Of a DNA stretch of 64,000 nt, positions 1-15,034 are shown one piece after another. The notes under the pieces are model-generated. The model was given only the letters and a program-made list of their open reading frames with translations. It did no database searches and was not told the DNA's origin. The stretch is from Biomphalaria glabrata (Eukaryota; Mollusca; Gastropoda; Planorbidae): assembly GCF_947242115.1 (NCBI RefSeq), contig NC_074713.1:10174001-10238000 (forward strand). The letters are read 5' to 3'. A program made the position numbers and the translations under genes. Each line of letters starts with the position of its first letter. Position 1 is the stretch's first letter.

Positions 1-714
1 AGCGACCTTAAACTGTATTGTCGCTTAAAGAAATTCTTTTAATAGCATCAGATGTAGGTTTTTGTAAAAAGGTAATAACAATGTTTGACCTTTGCTGTTT
101 TTCCGTATTTTGCTATAAGTAAAGAAATCTTGAAAGACGCTCACAAACCATCATCTTCTCTAAATGATTTCGAACAGAGATTTTGTGGGTCAATTCTGAA
201 CTTTGAGTGTTCGAAAGTTGTTCAAATCTTAATTTTTGTCAGGATGGCATTGTCTCAGATGATCCTCCAGCGTAACTGGTTTCATATCGTCATAAAAGTC
301 ACTTAGGCAACTGTATGTTTGACAAGGAAGGAATGAATCCCAATTTTAAATAATTAATGCTGTACAGTCTGCATTTCTTTTTTTTTTCTAAATATTAGTT
401 ACATGTAGACAAAATTAAGCTATTTAAATAAGTATTGAAATTGAATACAATAGCATCGTTTCAATAGCAGGATAAATATTGAAAGGATTAACTCGGGTAC
501 AAATCATGTATGAAATAAAATCATATATTAGTGTATGAAATAATGACATTAATGGAATGTGAAAATTAAGTAACGACCTGCTTAAATGAAATCTATTACC
601 GTAGACCCCCGTGGACATCTCATAGACCCCCAATTTATTTTTTTACTTTCGTAGACCCCTTGGAGGTCTTCGTAGACCCCTGGGGGTCTATATAGACCAC
701 TTTGGGAATCACTG
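1..714 (-). mobile_element. hAT-like non-autonomous element, right part
   Basis: The left end lies outside the window. The right end reads TTTGGGAATCACTG, the mirror of a hAT-type CAGTG(G/A)TTCCCAAA terminus, preceded by AGACCCC-rich sub-terminal repeats (about 600-690). The interior matches a second copy at about 28980-29879 in the same order. No transposase frame is visible; short open frames here are noise. Strand is arbitrary. Confidence 0.6.
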
Positions 715-1210
715 CTTTATACAAAGCTTATATCAACTATGTCTGGTAAAAGGTTTGTACACGTTATTTCTACCACACCCAAACTCGGAGCAAGCTGAAT
801 TTTTACACCATTATTTCTTTTACCTGGCAACACAAGAATCACTTTAAAAAATTTACAAATTAGCTAATTAACTATTGGTAATAAATTATTTTGTTTGGTA
901 TTTCGATCAAGGGAAAGGGAATTTGTATTGGCTGACCCCTTTACAGGTCGTCGTCTAAGTCTTAGTGAACACAACATGAAAACTAGGACGAGACTAGAAA
1001 CAATAGATAACTCTACAATCTTCCAAGTTCATAGGCTCTCCACTTACAGAGTGGTTACTGTGTTGGTTTGCAAAGCCTGAGAGGGCTCGAGTCACGAGTT
1101 CGAATTCAGGTCGTCCTCCTCTTTTTTTAATTTTTATAAATGCTTTTTTTTTTGTTAGTCTAGATCTATTACACATTTGATGACATGACTGATTCAAACT
1201 AATTAATACA
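715..1210 (+). repeat. Dispersed repeat A plus tRNA-derived SINE block
   Basis: 715-900 carries repeat A (AAGCTTATATCAACT...GTCTGG...TTTGTACACGTTATTTCT...). It is followed by a tRNA-like segment and a tail with TTTATAAATGCTTTT and TCTAGATCTA. The same order (repeat A, tRNA-like head, tail) recurs at 59295-59970, so the block is a mobile or duplicated unit. Other repeat A copies are listed separately. Confidence 0.6.
1033..1108 (+). repeat. tRNA-derived SINE head
   Basis: The segment has an A-box-like AGTGGTTACTGTG and a B-box-like GAGTTCGAATTC spaced as in tRNA genes, but no convincing acceptor stem. It is followed by a T-rich tail. Related heads lie at 53065-53135 and 59588-59660. A SINE promoter region is more likely than a working tRNA gene. 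Confidence 0.5.
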
Positions 1211-1211
1211 A

Positions 1212-1590
1212 GTGCAATTAATATAAGCTGTGCTTTTTTAAAAGTTTGGGTTAGGGTTAGGGATATATTAAAAAAGGGGAGGGTGCATTTGAAAAAGAGA
1301 TATTACTGATACTTACAAATAAGAAAAAAAAATGGTAGTTTACCTTTGTCTCATAACTGGCACACTGGACTTTAACGGTAACAACAATTTTATGATTACT
1401 TCAAATTCTCGAAATAAATTATTCCAATTTTTCATTTGACTATGACGAACGTTTGAGAGTTGATGGACGAAATTAAAAGATGAAACAAAAATCGCATAAA
1501 AAGAAATTAAACTTTTAACCAAACTTAGCACTGGGTGAAGATAGAAAAGAAAATCGACAACGATAAACCGATACTCAGTATCAAATGACT
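1212..1590. other. Unassigned 5' flank of CysA
   Basis: AT-rich sequence with a short TTAGGG-like run at 1248-1262. No gene, tRNA or recognisable transposon was seen. It probably contains the CysA promoter. Confidence 0.4.
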
Positions 1591-1593
1591 AGT

Positions 1594-1601
1594 GGATAAA
1601 A
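1594..1601 (+). promoter_or_regulatory. Possible TATA-like box of CysA
   Basis: GATAAAAG lies about 45 bp before the CysA ATG. It is the only TATA-like run close upstream. No transcription start is visible directly, so this is tentative. Confidence 0.3.
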
Positions 1602-1642
1602 GGAATATGAATTTAATTTGACTTTGATCAGCAGGTCTCAGA

Positions 1643-5629
<3,987 letters not shown>

Positions 5630-5714
5630 AGACTTTAAGCTCAAGTATCACAACAAAGGTTGCACCAAGGGGATACAACAAGAGTTACAACAAGGGTTAC
5701 AACACGATTGAAAG

Positions 5715-5720
5715 AATAAA
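5715..5720 (+). terminator. CysA polyadenylation signal
   Basis: AATAAA lies 86 nt after the stop codon, with a second AATAAA at 5732-5737. Both are well placed for the 3' end of CysA. Confidence 0.5.
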
Positions 5721-5739
5721 GAAAAGAGTGAAATAAAAA

Positions 5740-6165
5740 GAATTGGCTTATATATAGTTTTGGTTTGTTAATTTAGCCAAATATGTTATTGTTTTCTGTA
5801 AAATATCAAAGCTGAAAAAAAATATTTATAAATGAGAAAATAAAATAATTTTAAAACATTTTGCAATATCTTTTTTTTTTTAAATAAGTAGTATATATAG
5901 CTACATCGAACTTTATATCTGACACATCATTTAAGCGCTGTCTTCTTTACTGTAGCACTTGCGGTTCACGTGTATACTATATAACACTACTAATTAATAA
6001 TTGTTTTAAATTATATTCCACTTCTATGCATATTAGAAAAAAAGTTTTTTTTTAAATATACGTAGTTTGTAAGACTGAGATTAATTAAGTTTGTAATACC
6101 ATTTTAGAAAAAAAAAAAGTTTTGACAAAAATCTAAGACCGTTTGTATAAATGTTTAAAAAATAT
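5740..6165. other. Intergenic, nothing recognised
   Basis: AT-rich sequence downstream of CysA with poly-T and poly-A runs. No coding or element signal seen. Confidence 0.4.
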
Positions 6166-6169
6166 GGTA

Positions 6170-6435
6170 ATTAGTCATCGCCCTTACTAAATGGTCTCCC
6201 GCGTTTGTTACTATTAATAGTGAATATTTGCAAAAGTGCATAGCTGATTTTAGAATTTTTCGCTTTCAGAAAAGAAAAAAGTATCCATTGTATCAGAACT
6301 TTGATTAGTCTAAAAATATCATGATGTCGGATTTTCAATATCTTTTCTAGTTTACGAGATCTAAACGGGACGGACGGAAGGACAGACCACAAAAAACTAA
6401 TAGCGTCTATTCCCCTTTCGGGGGCCACCAAAAAT
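6170..6435 (-). repeat. Dispersed repeat B (reverse)
   Basis: Reads on the minus strand as GGTGGCCCCCGAAAGGGGAATAG... GTTTAGATCTCGTAAACTAG...GATATTGAAAATCC. Relatives lie at 18570-18850 (same orientation), 26645-26860 and 41655-41950 (opposite). No protein is visible; the family is unnamed here. Confidence 0.6.
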
Positions 6436-6439
6436 GTGT

Positions 6440-7190
6440 AATTTTTAACTACTATTTGTGTTCGGTCCTGAGGCGAAAGATCAGACGTTGATCTTGTCGG
6501 GATAGCTTATAATAGGCGTCGTCTTTCTTGTAATTCGGATTTAATTCTATTGACTTGTTATATAACGGAAAACTTTACAGTAAAGTTTAAAATCTCATAG
6601 AAGAAATTAATTTCACAGAAACAATCTAGATGTAGTATAGAAAGACAAGAAAAAGAAATTGCCGGAGTGCTAAGAACAATTTGACCTCAGTAACTAGTGT
6701 AAGGGTAGACCCACATGCTTGACCAACCAACCATGCCAATGTGTTATTTTCTTGCCTGCCTGACCACTCAACACACAACAAATAGCCCCTTATTGTGTAC
6801 CGCGCAAGGGGGGGGGGGGAAAGAAGCATAGTTGTCATCATCGACTACACAGTACACTAGACTTTGACTAGATAATGCCAACTTTAAAAGCGTTTGGAGA
6901 AACAGTATATTTCCTTTTGGTGCATGGAAGGTGTTGATGATAGGCTATATGTAGATAGCTTACAGCTTCTCCTTTTTTTTATCCTTGGTTATTTAAAATG
7001 CACAAAAAGACAGCTGGCGAATATTGAGATTGAGCTAAACCTATTCATGTCATCAGTACACAAACCGAAGCCGATTAAAGTTTTAAAATCATGGCATCAT
7101 TCGTGTTAACATAACCGCAGCCAATGTTTGAATTTACTTTGGAACACAACAGAGAAACTAATGTCATTCTTTAAAGAATTTAACATAAGA
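6440..7190. other. Intergenic, nothing recognised
   Basis: Includes a G-run at 6810-6820 and AT-rich DNA. No gene, RNA gene or terminal repeats could be supported. Confidence 0.35.
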
Positions 7191-7194
7191 CAAA

Positions 7195-7373
7195 CTAGCA
7201 CATTCTAGCACATCGTGGCGCACTCTAGCACATTCTTTAATTTTCGAGTACACTGTAACACACTCTAGCACATTGTGACACAATCTAGCACATTCTTGCA
7301 AATCTAGCACATTCTTGCACATTTAGCACATTCTGGCACATTGTAGCACATTGTAGCACACTCTAGCATGTTT
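7195..7373 (+). repeat. Degenerate minisatellite (CTAGCACATTNT)n
   Basis: About 14 imperfect 12-15 bp units built on TCTAGCACATT. It lies directly left of the hAT MITE at 7392. Confidence 0.85.
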
Positions 7374-7391
7374 TATCTATGCGCCAATAGC

Positions 7392-8069
7392 CAGGGCCGG
7401 TCCTACAGGTTGCGGGGCCCTATGCGAAACGGATTGCACGGGGCCTAATTTTAGTCGTGATAAGGATAATAAGTGAAAATTAAGATTTGTATTAGAAAAT
7501 AAATTTGTATTTGCATTTTATTCATACTTTAGTGAGTATAAAATCACTGTCAAATTAACTTTACGACCCATCTACAGTAGATAGTAGTTTTCCAACAAAA
7601 AGCCGATAAACATTCAGATCTGCCTTTTAGATTTACTATCGACTCGCAAATATATCGCTTTTTGTTTTTGTTTTAGATTTAGATCAATATTTATTTGCTA
7701 GTGACTATTGAAGTAAATTAAGTTCTTGTTTTGGTTAAAATTCGGCTTATTATTAAATTTTTATTAACTGAAAGCTGACAATGCCTTTTTTTTTAATCGC
7801 GAGTAGGATTGGCGTTTTCCATGTATTGAAATGACAATTTTGTCTGTTTTAAGATTTGCATCAGTTTTCAGAAGATTTTATTAATCTCAGGACATTTTCA
7901 TGACTTTTTCTTATATTTTATAATTTCAGGAGAATTCCAGGAACCCTTTAATAATAAGTTAAATGTTTTAATTAAAAAATTTACACCTAGAATTCGCATC
8001 GCGCGGGGCCTATGAAAGTGCGGGGCCCACTGCGGCCGCATAGGTTGCAGTGGCCTAAGACCGGCCCTG
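7392..8069. mobile_element. hAT MITE with perfect 8-bp target duplication
   Basis: Termini are CAGGGCCGGTCCTAC and GACCGGCCCTG, with sub-terminal GCGGGGCC repeats. CCAATAGC is present at 7384-7391 and 8070-8077, the 8-bp duplication expected of hAT. 678 bp, no transposase. Relatives lie at 21849, 25293 and 58662. Confidence 0.85.
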
Positions 8070-8099
8070 CCAATAGCCAATTGGTCTTTAAAAGGGACG

Positions 8100-8270
8100 T
8101 CAGTTTTGGAGGTGTAAAGCTGACAAGTGTCAGTAGTTTTAAATACTTTGGAGCTATGGTCTCAGATGAAGGAACTTAACCTAAACTACTGATCAGAATT
8201 TCACAGCAGCAATTGCAAACCTCAAAACAAGCTGGAAAGACAAAGGTGTCGCTGTTTGTTTCGGTGTTAC
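8100..8270. other. Possible LINE remnant
   Basis: Reads roughly as KLTSVSSFKYFGAMVSDEGT..., resembling the 'xYLGSxIsxDG' part of RTE-like LINE proteins, but too short and broken to assign firmly. Confidence 0.35.
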
Positions 8271-8277
8271 GGCGGGC

Positions 8278-8330
8278 CGGACAGCAATACGTTGCGGGCC
8301 ACAATACGTTGCGGGCCACAATACGTTGGG
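8278..8330 (+). repeat. Short tandem repeat (GCGGGCCACAATACGTT)
   Basis: About three units of 17-22 bp. Confidence 0.7.
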
Positions 8331-8827
8331 CGTTCCTGATGTATGATTACATAGCATTGTCGTGAGTAATGTAGATTAACAAAATTGACAGCTGTTGCAT
8401 TGGGAAAACATATTAACGCGCGAGCACACACGCACACGCACACTTTCACACGAACACTCTCCTGCCTCTTTTGTGTATAATGTTATAAATTACTTATGAG
8501 TATATTTACGGGTTAATTAGGGGCATCGATAAAATATGTTCAATGTTGGATTAATTAGGAGTATAGATAAGATGTAATCGATGGTGGAAAGGGGAAAGAA
8601 CTTCAGTATGACTGGCCTTTGTCTTGAGGTAAGGTCGGAAGTTAATGGAAGGTGACGGGCCCTGACCATAAGGCGAGCTGACTGGACAAGGTGCGTTACA
8701 GGATTGGTGACACATTTCGGTCACAAGAGAGTCCTAAAGCTATTCAGCGTACATCCTTGTTTTGGTATGATTGCTGACCACTTAGATATACGATCGACTC
8801 TGTGTCTTATGGGACAATATAAATAGG

Positions 8828-9085
8828 AACGTTTCCCTTTCAGACCTTGCGATCTATGGATGTTAAGGTCATCTGTTTCTATGGCCAACGGTAAACGATC
8901 AGGGTGTCATGTGGCCAGCACAACGACCAACCGCCTTTACTTTTCCCACCTAAAGTCAGGTACCCATTAGAGTTGGATGGATTCAGGGGCGCCCTAAAAA
9001 TCCCGAAATCTCCGTCGAGATTTGAACCCAGGACACCAGGTCCTGAAGCCGAGCGCTTAACCACCTAGCCTCCTCGCCTCCAACG
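8828..9085 (-). repeat. tRNA-derived SINE (family S), full copy with 11-bp target duplication
   Basis: On the minus strand it starts with a tRNA-like head (GGCTAGGTGGTTAAGCGCTCGG... GGGTTCAAATCTC), then a core with CTCTAATGGGTACCTGACTTT and GTTGTGCTGGCCACATGACA, and a tail ending GGTCTGAAAGGGAAA. ATATAAATAGG occurs at 8817-8827 and again at 9086-9096, a perfect target duplication that fixes the ends. It is the reference copy for the other SINE S copies in the window. Confidence 0.85.
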
Positions 9086-9126
9086 ATATAAATAGGGCGC
9101 CTAAATGTTGTTGGTTACCCTTCTAT

Positions 9127-9525
9127 TTATGGCCTCCTTCAGTCGCGAAGAGATCATCGCATAGAAATTAGACGACAGCCTAGGCATTAGCTATGGTTGG
9201 AATGATTTCGCCAACTCGGCAGTACCCCCGCCCTCTGCGCAGCTTATAAGTCCAAAGGAATCATTTTGGATCAGCGGCGTCTCAGATTCTACCACTGTGG
9301 GCTGCATGCTACCTAATGGTCAATGGCTCCTAATAATTTTCTCAGGGTTGACTATCACAGCCTTTCCTAAGGAAGCAGAGACTTGGAGCTAGACGTCTCT
9401 TTCTCCTAGGCGGGTAGCCAGCCAACACTTAAGGACGCTTACTGCTATAGGCTCCAAGAGGCTCGCCTTTGCCCCTTCTCATCCCAGTGATAACAGATCT
9501 GCCGGACCCAATATCTGAGCCACAT
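9127..9525 (-). mobile_element. LINE 3' region fragment (antisense)
   Basis: Starts GGCCTCCTTCAGTCG, which also ends the LINE at 44473. It then runs through GC-richer, non-coding sequence resembling a LINE 3' untranslated region. No long open frame. Confidence 0.4.
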
Positions 9526-9529
9526 TTGA

Positions 9530-10215
9530 AAGTTAAATGTTGTACTGGATGTCAGAGGTTATTTGAGATGAATAACATTGAAATCCTTTAAAAAGTAGTG
9601 GAGTGCTTATATCCATTACCCCTTCCAGCAATGACAACCTCAATGAAACCATCTAAGCTCGTAAACAATCTGATGTATGTTGAAATACAAAACAGATGAA
9701 ACACGCCCTCTATAGAAATTAGTCCTTCTAGAATTGAATCCCAGTTTAATTAAATATTGAAATATATTTGCATAAAAAAAAAAAAAGAAAAATATGTCGC
9801 TTTAATTATACACTAAACGCCAACAGAAACACATGTCAACATGTTTTTTGCAGTAACAGTTTTTTTTTATGAAAGTCAGCCACTTTTTAAATGTTCATTT
9901 TTTGCCTACGTGTTACACTTGCTGTATCAGCCAAACTCCAGGAAAGACCTACAAAAAAAAGTTGGGTCTGTTTGTAAGTAAAACATTTCTGTTTCATATT
10001 TTTGATGTAGCAAGCAACAATATAAATCAATTCTTAAATCAGTTGTGTATTTCTTTTTTAAAAAAACATTTATTTCCAGTGATTTTAATGAGCATTACAA
10101 GATATAGCTTCGATTGTTGTCCATAGCCTAGACTCACCATACGTTATTCAGATATTGAACATTATACATACAAACTAATGTATCAAATTCTTTTTTTTTT
10201 ATTTCAAAAGGTCAC
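9530..10215. other. 5' flank of CysB
   Basis: AT-rich, with poly-A and poly-T tracts. No clear TATA box or other gene. The CysB promoter should lie here. Confidence 0.35.
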
Positions 10216-10218
10216 ACG

Positions 10219-13200
10219 ATGTTCAACTTCTGGATAATATTGTTTATGTCTCTGGTGCCAATGGTCGCCTGCAAAGAAGATGGCCCGGCAAGGATGAGAA
10301 TTCGTCTTGGAAATGATAACCCCGTAGTAGTTTTTATGATGAACGATATCAATCAGTACTATACCACCAGAGGAGAGGGTACAGTTCAGACAATTTTAGC
10401 TCCAGAGGCATATATTATTGTGAGTAAATCTGTTCATTTCTTTCTTATATTATATCTTACAGGCCTACGGTTATCGAGCAGGTTATCATGTGGCCAGCAC
10501 AACGACCAACCGCCTTTACTTTCCCCAGCTAAAGTCAGGAACCCATTAGAGTTGGGTGGAATCAGGGGCGCCCTAAAAATATCCAAATTCAAAATCCCAG
10601 TCTTCACCGGGATTCGAACCTTAACCACTCAGCCACCGCGACCCCTCCCCTATATTACTGCAATTTTATTACAAATACACCATTAAAGCAGCTCCAAGAA
10701 AAAACAGTAGAATGGGGAAATGTCGTTTTATTTTTGACAGTATCGTTACAATCTGACCTTGTAGTATTTTTTTCCTGTTAGGTATTTCTGGGTTTTTGTA
10801 GAAACATTGTTCAAAGCTACGTTTCTGGTTAAGCTACAGAAGCTCTTGTTCATGTTGACGACAATGTTTGTCAATCGTAGTCCAACTGAATGTCCAGTGT
10901 TTGGACCAATAAAAATGATCTTATCTTGCCTTATCGAAACCGCAATATTTAATCAATCAACTCATATCACTGCGCAATAAATGGTAACTGATCAAGCATT
11001 TCATTGATCAATGAAATGTACAGTGATGTGAGATAGGTTACAGAACGAATAAATAATCTGGTGTATAGAGAATCACTCAATACTCTTTAAGTGGTTCTAG
11101 GCATAATACAATAGTGCTGATAATAATTTACCGCCCGCTCCTCGGATAACATGTCATAAAGTACCATGCGCACCAACTCCTGACCTGCATCGGTCGATAC
11201 AAATCTCTCCGACTCTCAGAACCGACCACAAGCTGATTCCCTAAAACAATAAAGACTAATCGCAATGGAATTCATCTTTTTAAAAGACACTTCAACGAAC
11301 AACACCGAAACGAGCTACGCAGCCACGTAACTAGCTCTCACAAAGGTATACAACTTACCCGAGACTCGGGAACAAAAAAACAGTACCGCCCCAAAATGTT
11401 TGCAAAGCGCCAGAGCGATAACAAACAGCAGACTTCGGCTATAAGGTAGAAGAAAGAATGAGTTTCGTAAACAAAGCATAACAACAATGCTAAAGCTAAC
11501 ATGTTAAATGTGCAGATGTGCGTTACAACAATTGCTGTAAATACATTTAAAAAAATAAGAAATATTAGCGCAATTTTATCATCGCTATTTTGTCGCCGCT
11601 TTTTTTTCGTGTCTTCTTTTTTAGAGGAGGGAAGATTAAAGTGAATGCAAGAGCTAAAATAAAATACAAAAATTTTTCTAAATAAATACCTTAAAGTTTC
11701 TGTACTTTTAATCTGCCGGGCGTTACTTCAGCAGTGTTGCAGAGCCTTTTCCCACTTAAGTGTTGCGAGCCGCAGGACCACATAAAGGCTCCGAATCCAA
11801 TCGTGCTAAGCCTCTTCGGCGCCGTTATTCTTCTTATGCAGACGTTTCTACGTGTCGATCCAGCGTCACAGACTCACATGCCGAGTACGGCAGTCCATAT
11901 GTCGGGAAGCAACGTTATACAGATCGTTAGAAGTTTGGCCTTCTCAATTTGCCTTATAACAGAAGTTTTACAGAAGGTGTATTCGAGATCCATATACCAG
12001 GCGGGAGCAGCCAGGAAGTAACGTGTCATATTTAACAGACCAAAGTTAAATGTCACACTTAACTGAATTAAGCTAAATATTATATTTCATAGATTTAACA
12101 ATTTAATGGTCATACTAAAGTTAAATGTCACACTTAACTGAATGAAGCTAAATATTATATTTAATAGATTTAACAATGTAATGGTCATACTAAAGTTAAA
12201 TGTCACACTTAACTGAATGAAGCTAAATATTATATTTAATAGATTTAACAATGTAATGGTCATACTCAAGTTAAATGTCATTTGCAACTGACTTTTGTCT
12301 TTTACACTCCCACAGGAACCGACAGGAACGAAATACGAGATATCTGTTCATGTTACCACCGGAAGCACGGTTTGTTGATTTATAATTATTTAAAAAGGAA
12401 TAAGTTTCTTGTACAAAAAATTAAAGGGTTTCCAATGTGATGTTCATAACAATCTAAATTCGCCAGAACTTACTTTCAAATAAACTCCAGTATTGAAACT
12501 GTTCTAAGCTACCTCTATTGACTAGTACATGTCAGAGGTTCCTCCCTAAAAGGGAGATAATTATTTTTTAGACCAAACCTCCTGCATGACGACAGGGGAT
12601 GACGGAGCACATACCACACGACCTGGCAGAACTTAAGAGTACTCTGTGTTCATATGGGAAAAACCTTTAAGCTGTTACATTTACGATCTCCGTTGTTCAT
12701 CTCTGGAAACCAATTTTAGGTCTATAGAGCACCATTGTAGTTGTATAATTTAGCTGGGTTCCGAGCATTCTTATTGCGAAGAATACTTGGCCGGACATTG
12801 TTGTGGTAAGGCAAATTCTGGTCAAGCGTTTACAACAATGGCGTAGACTACCACCAACTTCTCCCACAAGGTTTTCTATCTCTCAAGGGGCTTTAACACA
12901 CTAACTCACGTAACAATAGGTCAAGATAGAAAGGGTGCAAAAGTAACCATTTTCTTGTCTCCCGTTCTCTATTACTGTTGTGAATTTAATATAGAAGAGC
13001 TAGCTAATGTTTACATTTTATTTTTAAGTCACGCGAATGCACTTCGACTATCATGGAACGCCCATGGCTCAATGACCAAGAGAAGTACGAAAAACTGGAA
13101 GGACCTAACTGCATTGGGGTAACGACTTGTCATATCCTGATATAATATAATTTAATATTTTTTATGTGTAAATAAGTAGTAGTTAATGATACATACATAT

Positions 13201-13650
13201 ATTGTCATGGCACGATTAAGAATGTTAAGAATTAGTTATTTGTTTCATAGAAAGTGAAAGGTGAAAGTTTTGACTTAGAGACAATGACGCGACTTGTAAA
13301 AACAAGACTTGGATTTTAGGAAGAAGAGCGAAATGTAAACAGACTACTTTTGACGGCTTTAGAGACAGGCAGGTTTTATGGACGTAGAGATTGAGCTTGA
13401 CGACATTCGACAGTTCTCTTCGTTGTTATTAAACGTCTTGTTCGACATTCACTATTAATGTCGACTACCTTATATTGTTGGCCTTTGCCTGTGTTATTAG
13501 ATTTCGTTATTTGAGTGTTACCTCCGTTTGACTTATCTGCATAAGGCACAGCGCGGAAGCGCCGAACAATATATATTAAAGCAATAAACTTAATTATTAT
13601 TTGGATATATTTTTTAAAAGACTGATTTTCTTTTTCAGATTTACTTTTAA
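10219..13650 (+). CDS. CysB, secreted cystatin-like protein with lost QxVxG loop, 4 exons
   Basis: Exons are 10219-10419, 12316-12369, 13029-13118 and 13639-13650, all phase 0, giving 118 aa, the same as CysA. Exons 2 and 3 have exactly the CysA lengths (54 and 90 nt). The signal peptide is MFNFWIILFMSLVPMVAC. The helix region (NPVVVFMMNDINQYY) is close to CysA. The loop that should read QxVxG reads I-EPTG across the exon 1/2 junction, so only the glycine remains. Exon 3 keeps PW (MERPWLND) and both cysteines (REC, PNC). The last coding exon adds Ile-Tyr-Phe. It is a cystatin by fold. Weak inhibition through the PW loop alone is possible, but loss of the first loop argues against a classical inhibitor. 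An open frame continues past the exon 1 donor into a SINE, but the GTGAGT donor and the match to CysA favour splicing. Confidence 0.8.
10470..10648 (-). repeat. SINE S copy in CysB intron 1
   Basis: Contains ATCATGTGGCCAGCACAACG, ACCCATTAGAGTTGGGTGG and CGGGATTCGAACC in the same order as the 8828 copy. The tRNA-like head is shortened. Confidence 0.75.
10650..11730. other. CysB intron 1, mostly unassigned
   Basis: Holds an AT-rich part and, at about 11120-11450, a more balanced block (TACCGCCCGCTCC...GACTTCGGC) that looks like an inserted or degraded element but matches nothing I can name. Confidence 0.3.
11734..12021. other. GC-rich, protein-like patch of unknown origin
   Basis: A patch clearly richer in GC than the intron around it. 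It carries a 95-codon + frame (11734-12021), a 60-codon minus frame and a third + frame with only two internal stops (KFGLLNLPYNRS...FEIHIPGGSSQEVTCHI). The last looks most protein-like, suggesting a decayed coding fragment. I do not recognise the family and do not call a gene. Confidence 0.3.
12042..12290 (+). repeat. 75-bp tandem repeat, about 3.3 units
   Basis: The unit starts AAAGTTAAATGTCACACTTA at 12042, 12117, 12192 and (variant) 12266. It ends 25 bp before CysB exon 2 and so occupies the branch-point region of intron 1. Confidence 0.9.
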
Positions 13651-13654
13651 ACTT

Positions 13655-14125
13655 CGGCTACAAGGACTCCATTACCAATGACATGTCATGTTAATATAAT
13701 TTTTCATGAAAGTATTTGGTTTCAATCTTGTCTGTCATCGTTTGTAAACGTCAGTTTTAAATATTTTTTTTCTATGGATTTTAAAAGCATTGACAATGTT
13801 TTAGGCCTAAAGAGAAAAGTAATTTGATTAACTCTTTCTCTTCGTAATTATTTTTCAACGTTTCTAAGTAATTCTTCATTTTGCTTATTACCATCTCACT
13901 CCCCTGTTATGATAAAGCTTCAATAGCGTTGTTGTCTGTTATCAGAAAATGTTGTATTTAGTCTAGAACTAAAGGGAAATGCATGCTCTTCTTATATAAC
14001 ACAAAGTTATTTTTATAAAATTAAACATTAATTAAATTTGATGAGGTCAAATAAACGATCTTATCGTCGATTAGGAGAGATAGAGTTAAAGAGTTTTCAA
14101 ACATATTAGCAAACGTTTTAGATGT
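13655..14125. other. CysB 3' flank, nothing firm
   Basis: AT-rich. An AATAAA at about 14049-14054 may serve CysB polyadenylation. No other gene seen. Confidence 0.3.
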
Positions 14126-14129
14126 TATT

Positions 14130-14400
14130 TATTCTACATTTAGTTCAAGTACAAAAACAAAATCTAATAAAATACTCTGAAACACACAAAGACAAAGGCA
14201 CATTCCTTGTTCCATATGTCAGGACGAATTTGTACACTTTCCTAGTGCTATTAGAGCATGGAATGGGTTGCCTGAGTCAGCCAAGAAAACCAATGACTTA
14301 ACAGAATTTAAGTCATTGATTAACATAGGAACACGTTAAACACGTAATCATCTTAACTAACGTCTGTATCTTATTTCATAAGATATTTTTTTTTATTGCT
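14130..14400 (+). mobile_element. LINE L1-family C-terminal and 3' end fragment
   Basis: Shows ATTCCTTGTTCCATATGTCAGG, TAGAGCATGGAATGGGTTGC and the terminal AACGTCTGTATCTTATTTCATAAGATA. Translated, the middle gives the AIRAWNGLPE-like end of a CR1/Jockey-type reverse transcriptase protein. Truncated at the 5' end and broken. Confidence 0.65.
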
Positions 14401-14799
14401 GATAAAAAGTTAAAAAAAAAATGTATGGCTTAGTGTAACTTCTAAGAGTAAACCAGATCTCAGAATATATTTCAAGTGATGGCTTGGCTCTCAGTCATCC
14501 TTCACACACAAAACTAAATCTCGATTTAAGACATTAATTCAATATCAGAAATCAAAACACATTGGAAATAAAATCTAAGTTTAGACCCAAATCTACGCAC
14601 ATGACGGATGGTGTTTTCTTACTCTGCGATGGTGTGATGGCACTGGTTGAGTTTAAACTAAGCTTAATGCCTTAAGACTTCATGGTGAGGATGTTCAGCC
14701 AGTTTTGTTACTGTGCTCTGTAAGATTGTTTATCATAGAAATTACAGGCTCTCCTTCAAAGCAGAAAGAATAAAGTTTGGAGCTCAAAGATACACGTGG

Positions 14800-15030
14800 A
14801 ATCTTATCGTATCTTATAGATTACAGAAGTTACTTCAAAAGAGAAGATAATTACGCCCTATGCTTTTCAAATCTAGCTATGCATGTTATTCCGTGACTTA
14901 AACTCTGCTAAGTCGTTGGTTTTCCTGGCTGATTCAGGCAATCCATCCCATGCTCCAATGGCTCTAAGGAAGAATTAGCAATTTATACGAATTTTCCCTA
15001 CCCTATGGAACAATGATTTGCTCATTGCTG
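14800..15030 (-). mobile_element. LINE L1-family 3' end (reverse)
   Basis: TATCGTATCTTATAGATTACAGAAGTTACTTC... followed by TTGGTTTTCCTGGCTGATTCAGGCAATCCATCCCATGCTC, the reverse complement of the family tail. Confidence 0.65.
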
Positions 15031-15034
15031 TCTT

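Noticed and set aside
1033-1108. tRNA gene
   Set aside because: Box A and B are recognisable but stems do not pair well, and the segment recurs with the same flanking repeat at 59588, as a SINE head does.
10420-10686. Extension of CysB exon 1 as an unspliced 155-codon protein
   Set aside because: It passes a GTGAGT donor at the position conserved in CysA, CysC and CysD, and runs into a SINE.
13204-13620. Solo LTR (TGTCATGGCACG..., GC-richer, promoter-like, with ATTAAAGCAATAAA)
   Set aside because: It overlaps CysB intron 3 and looks LTR-like, but I could not place a CA end or matching flanks.
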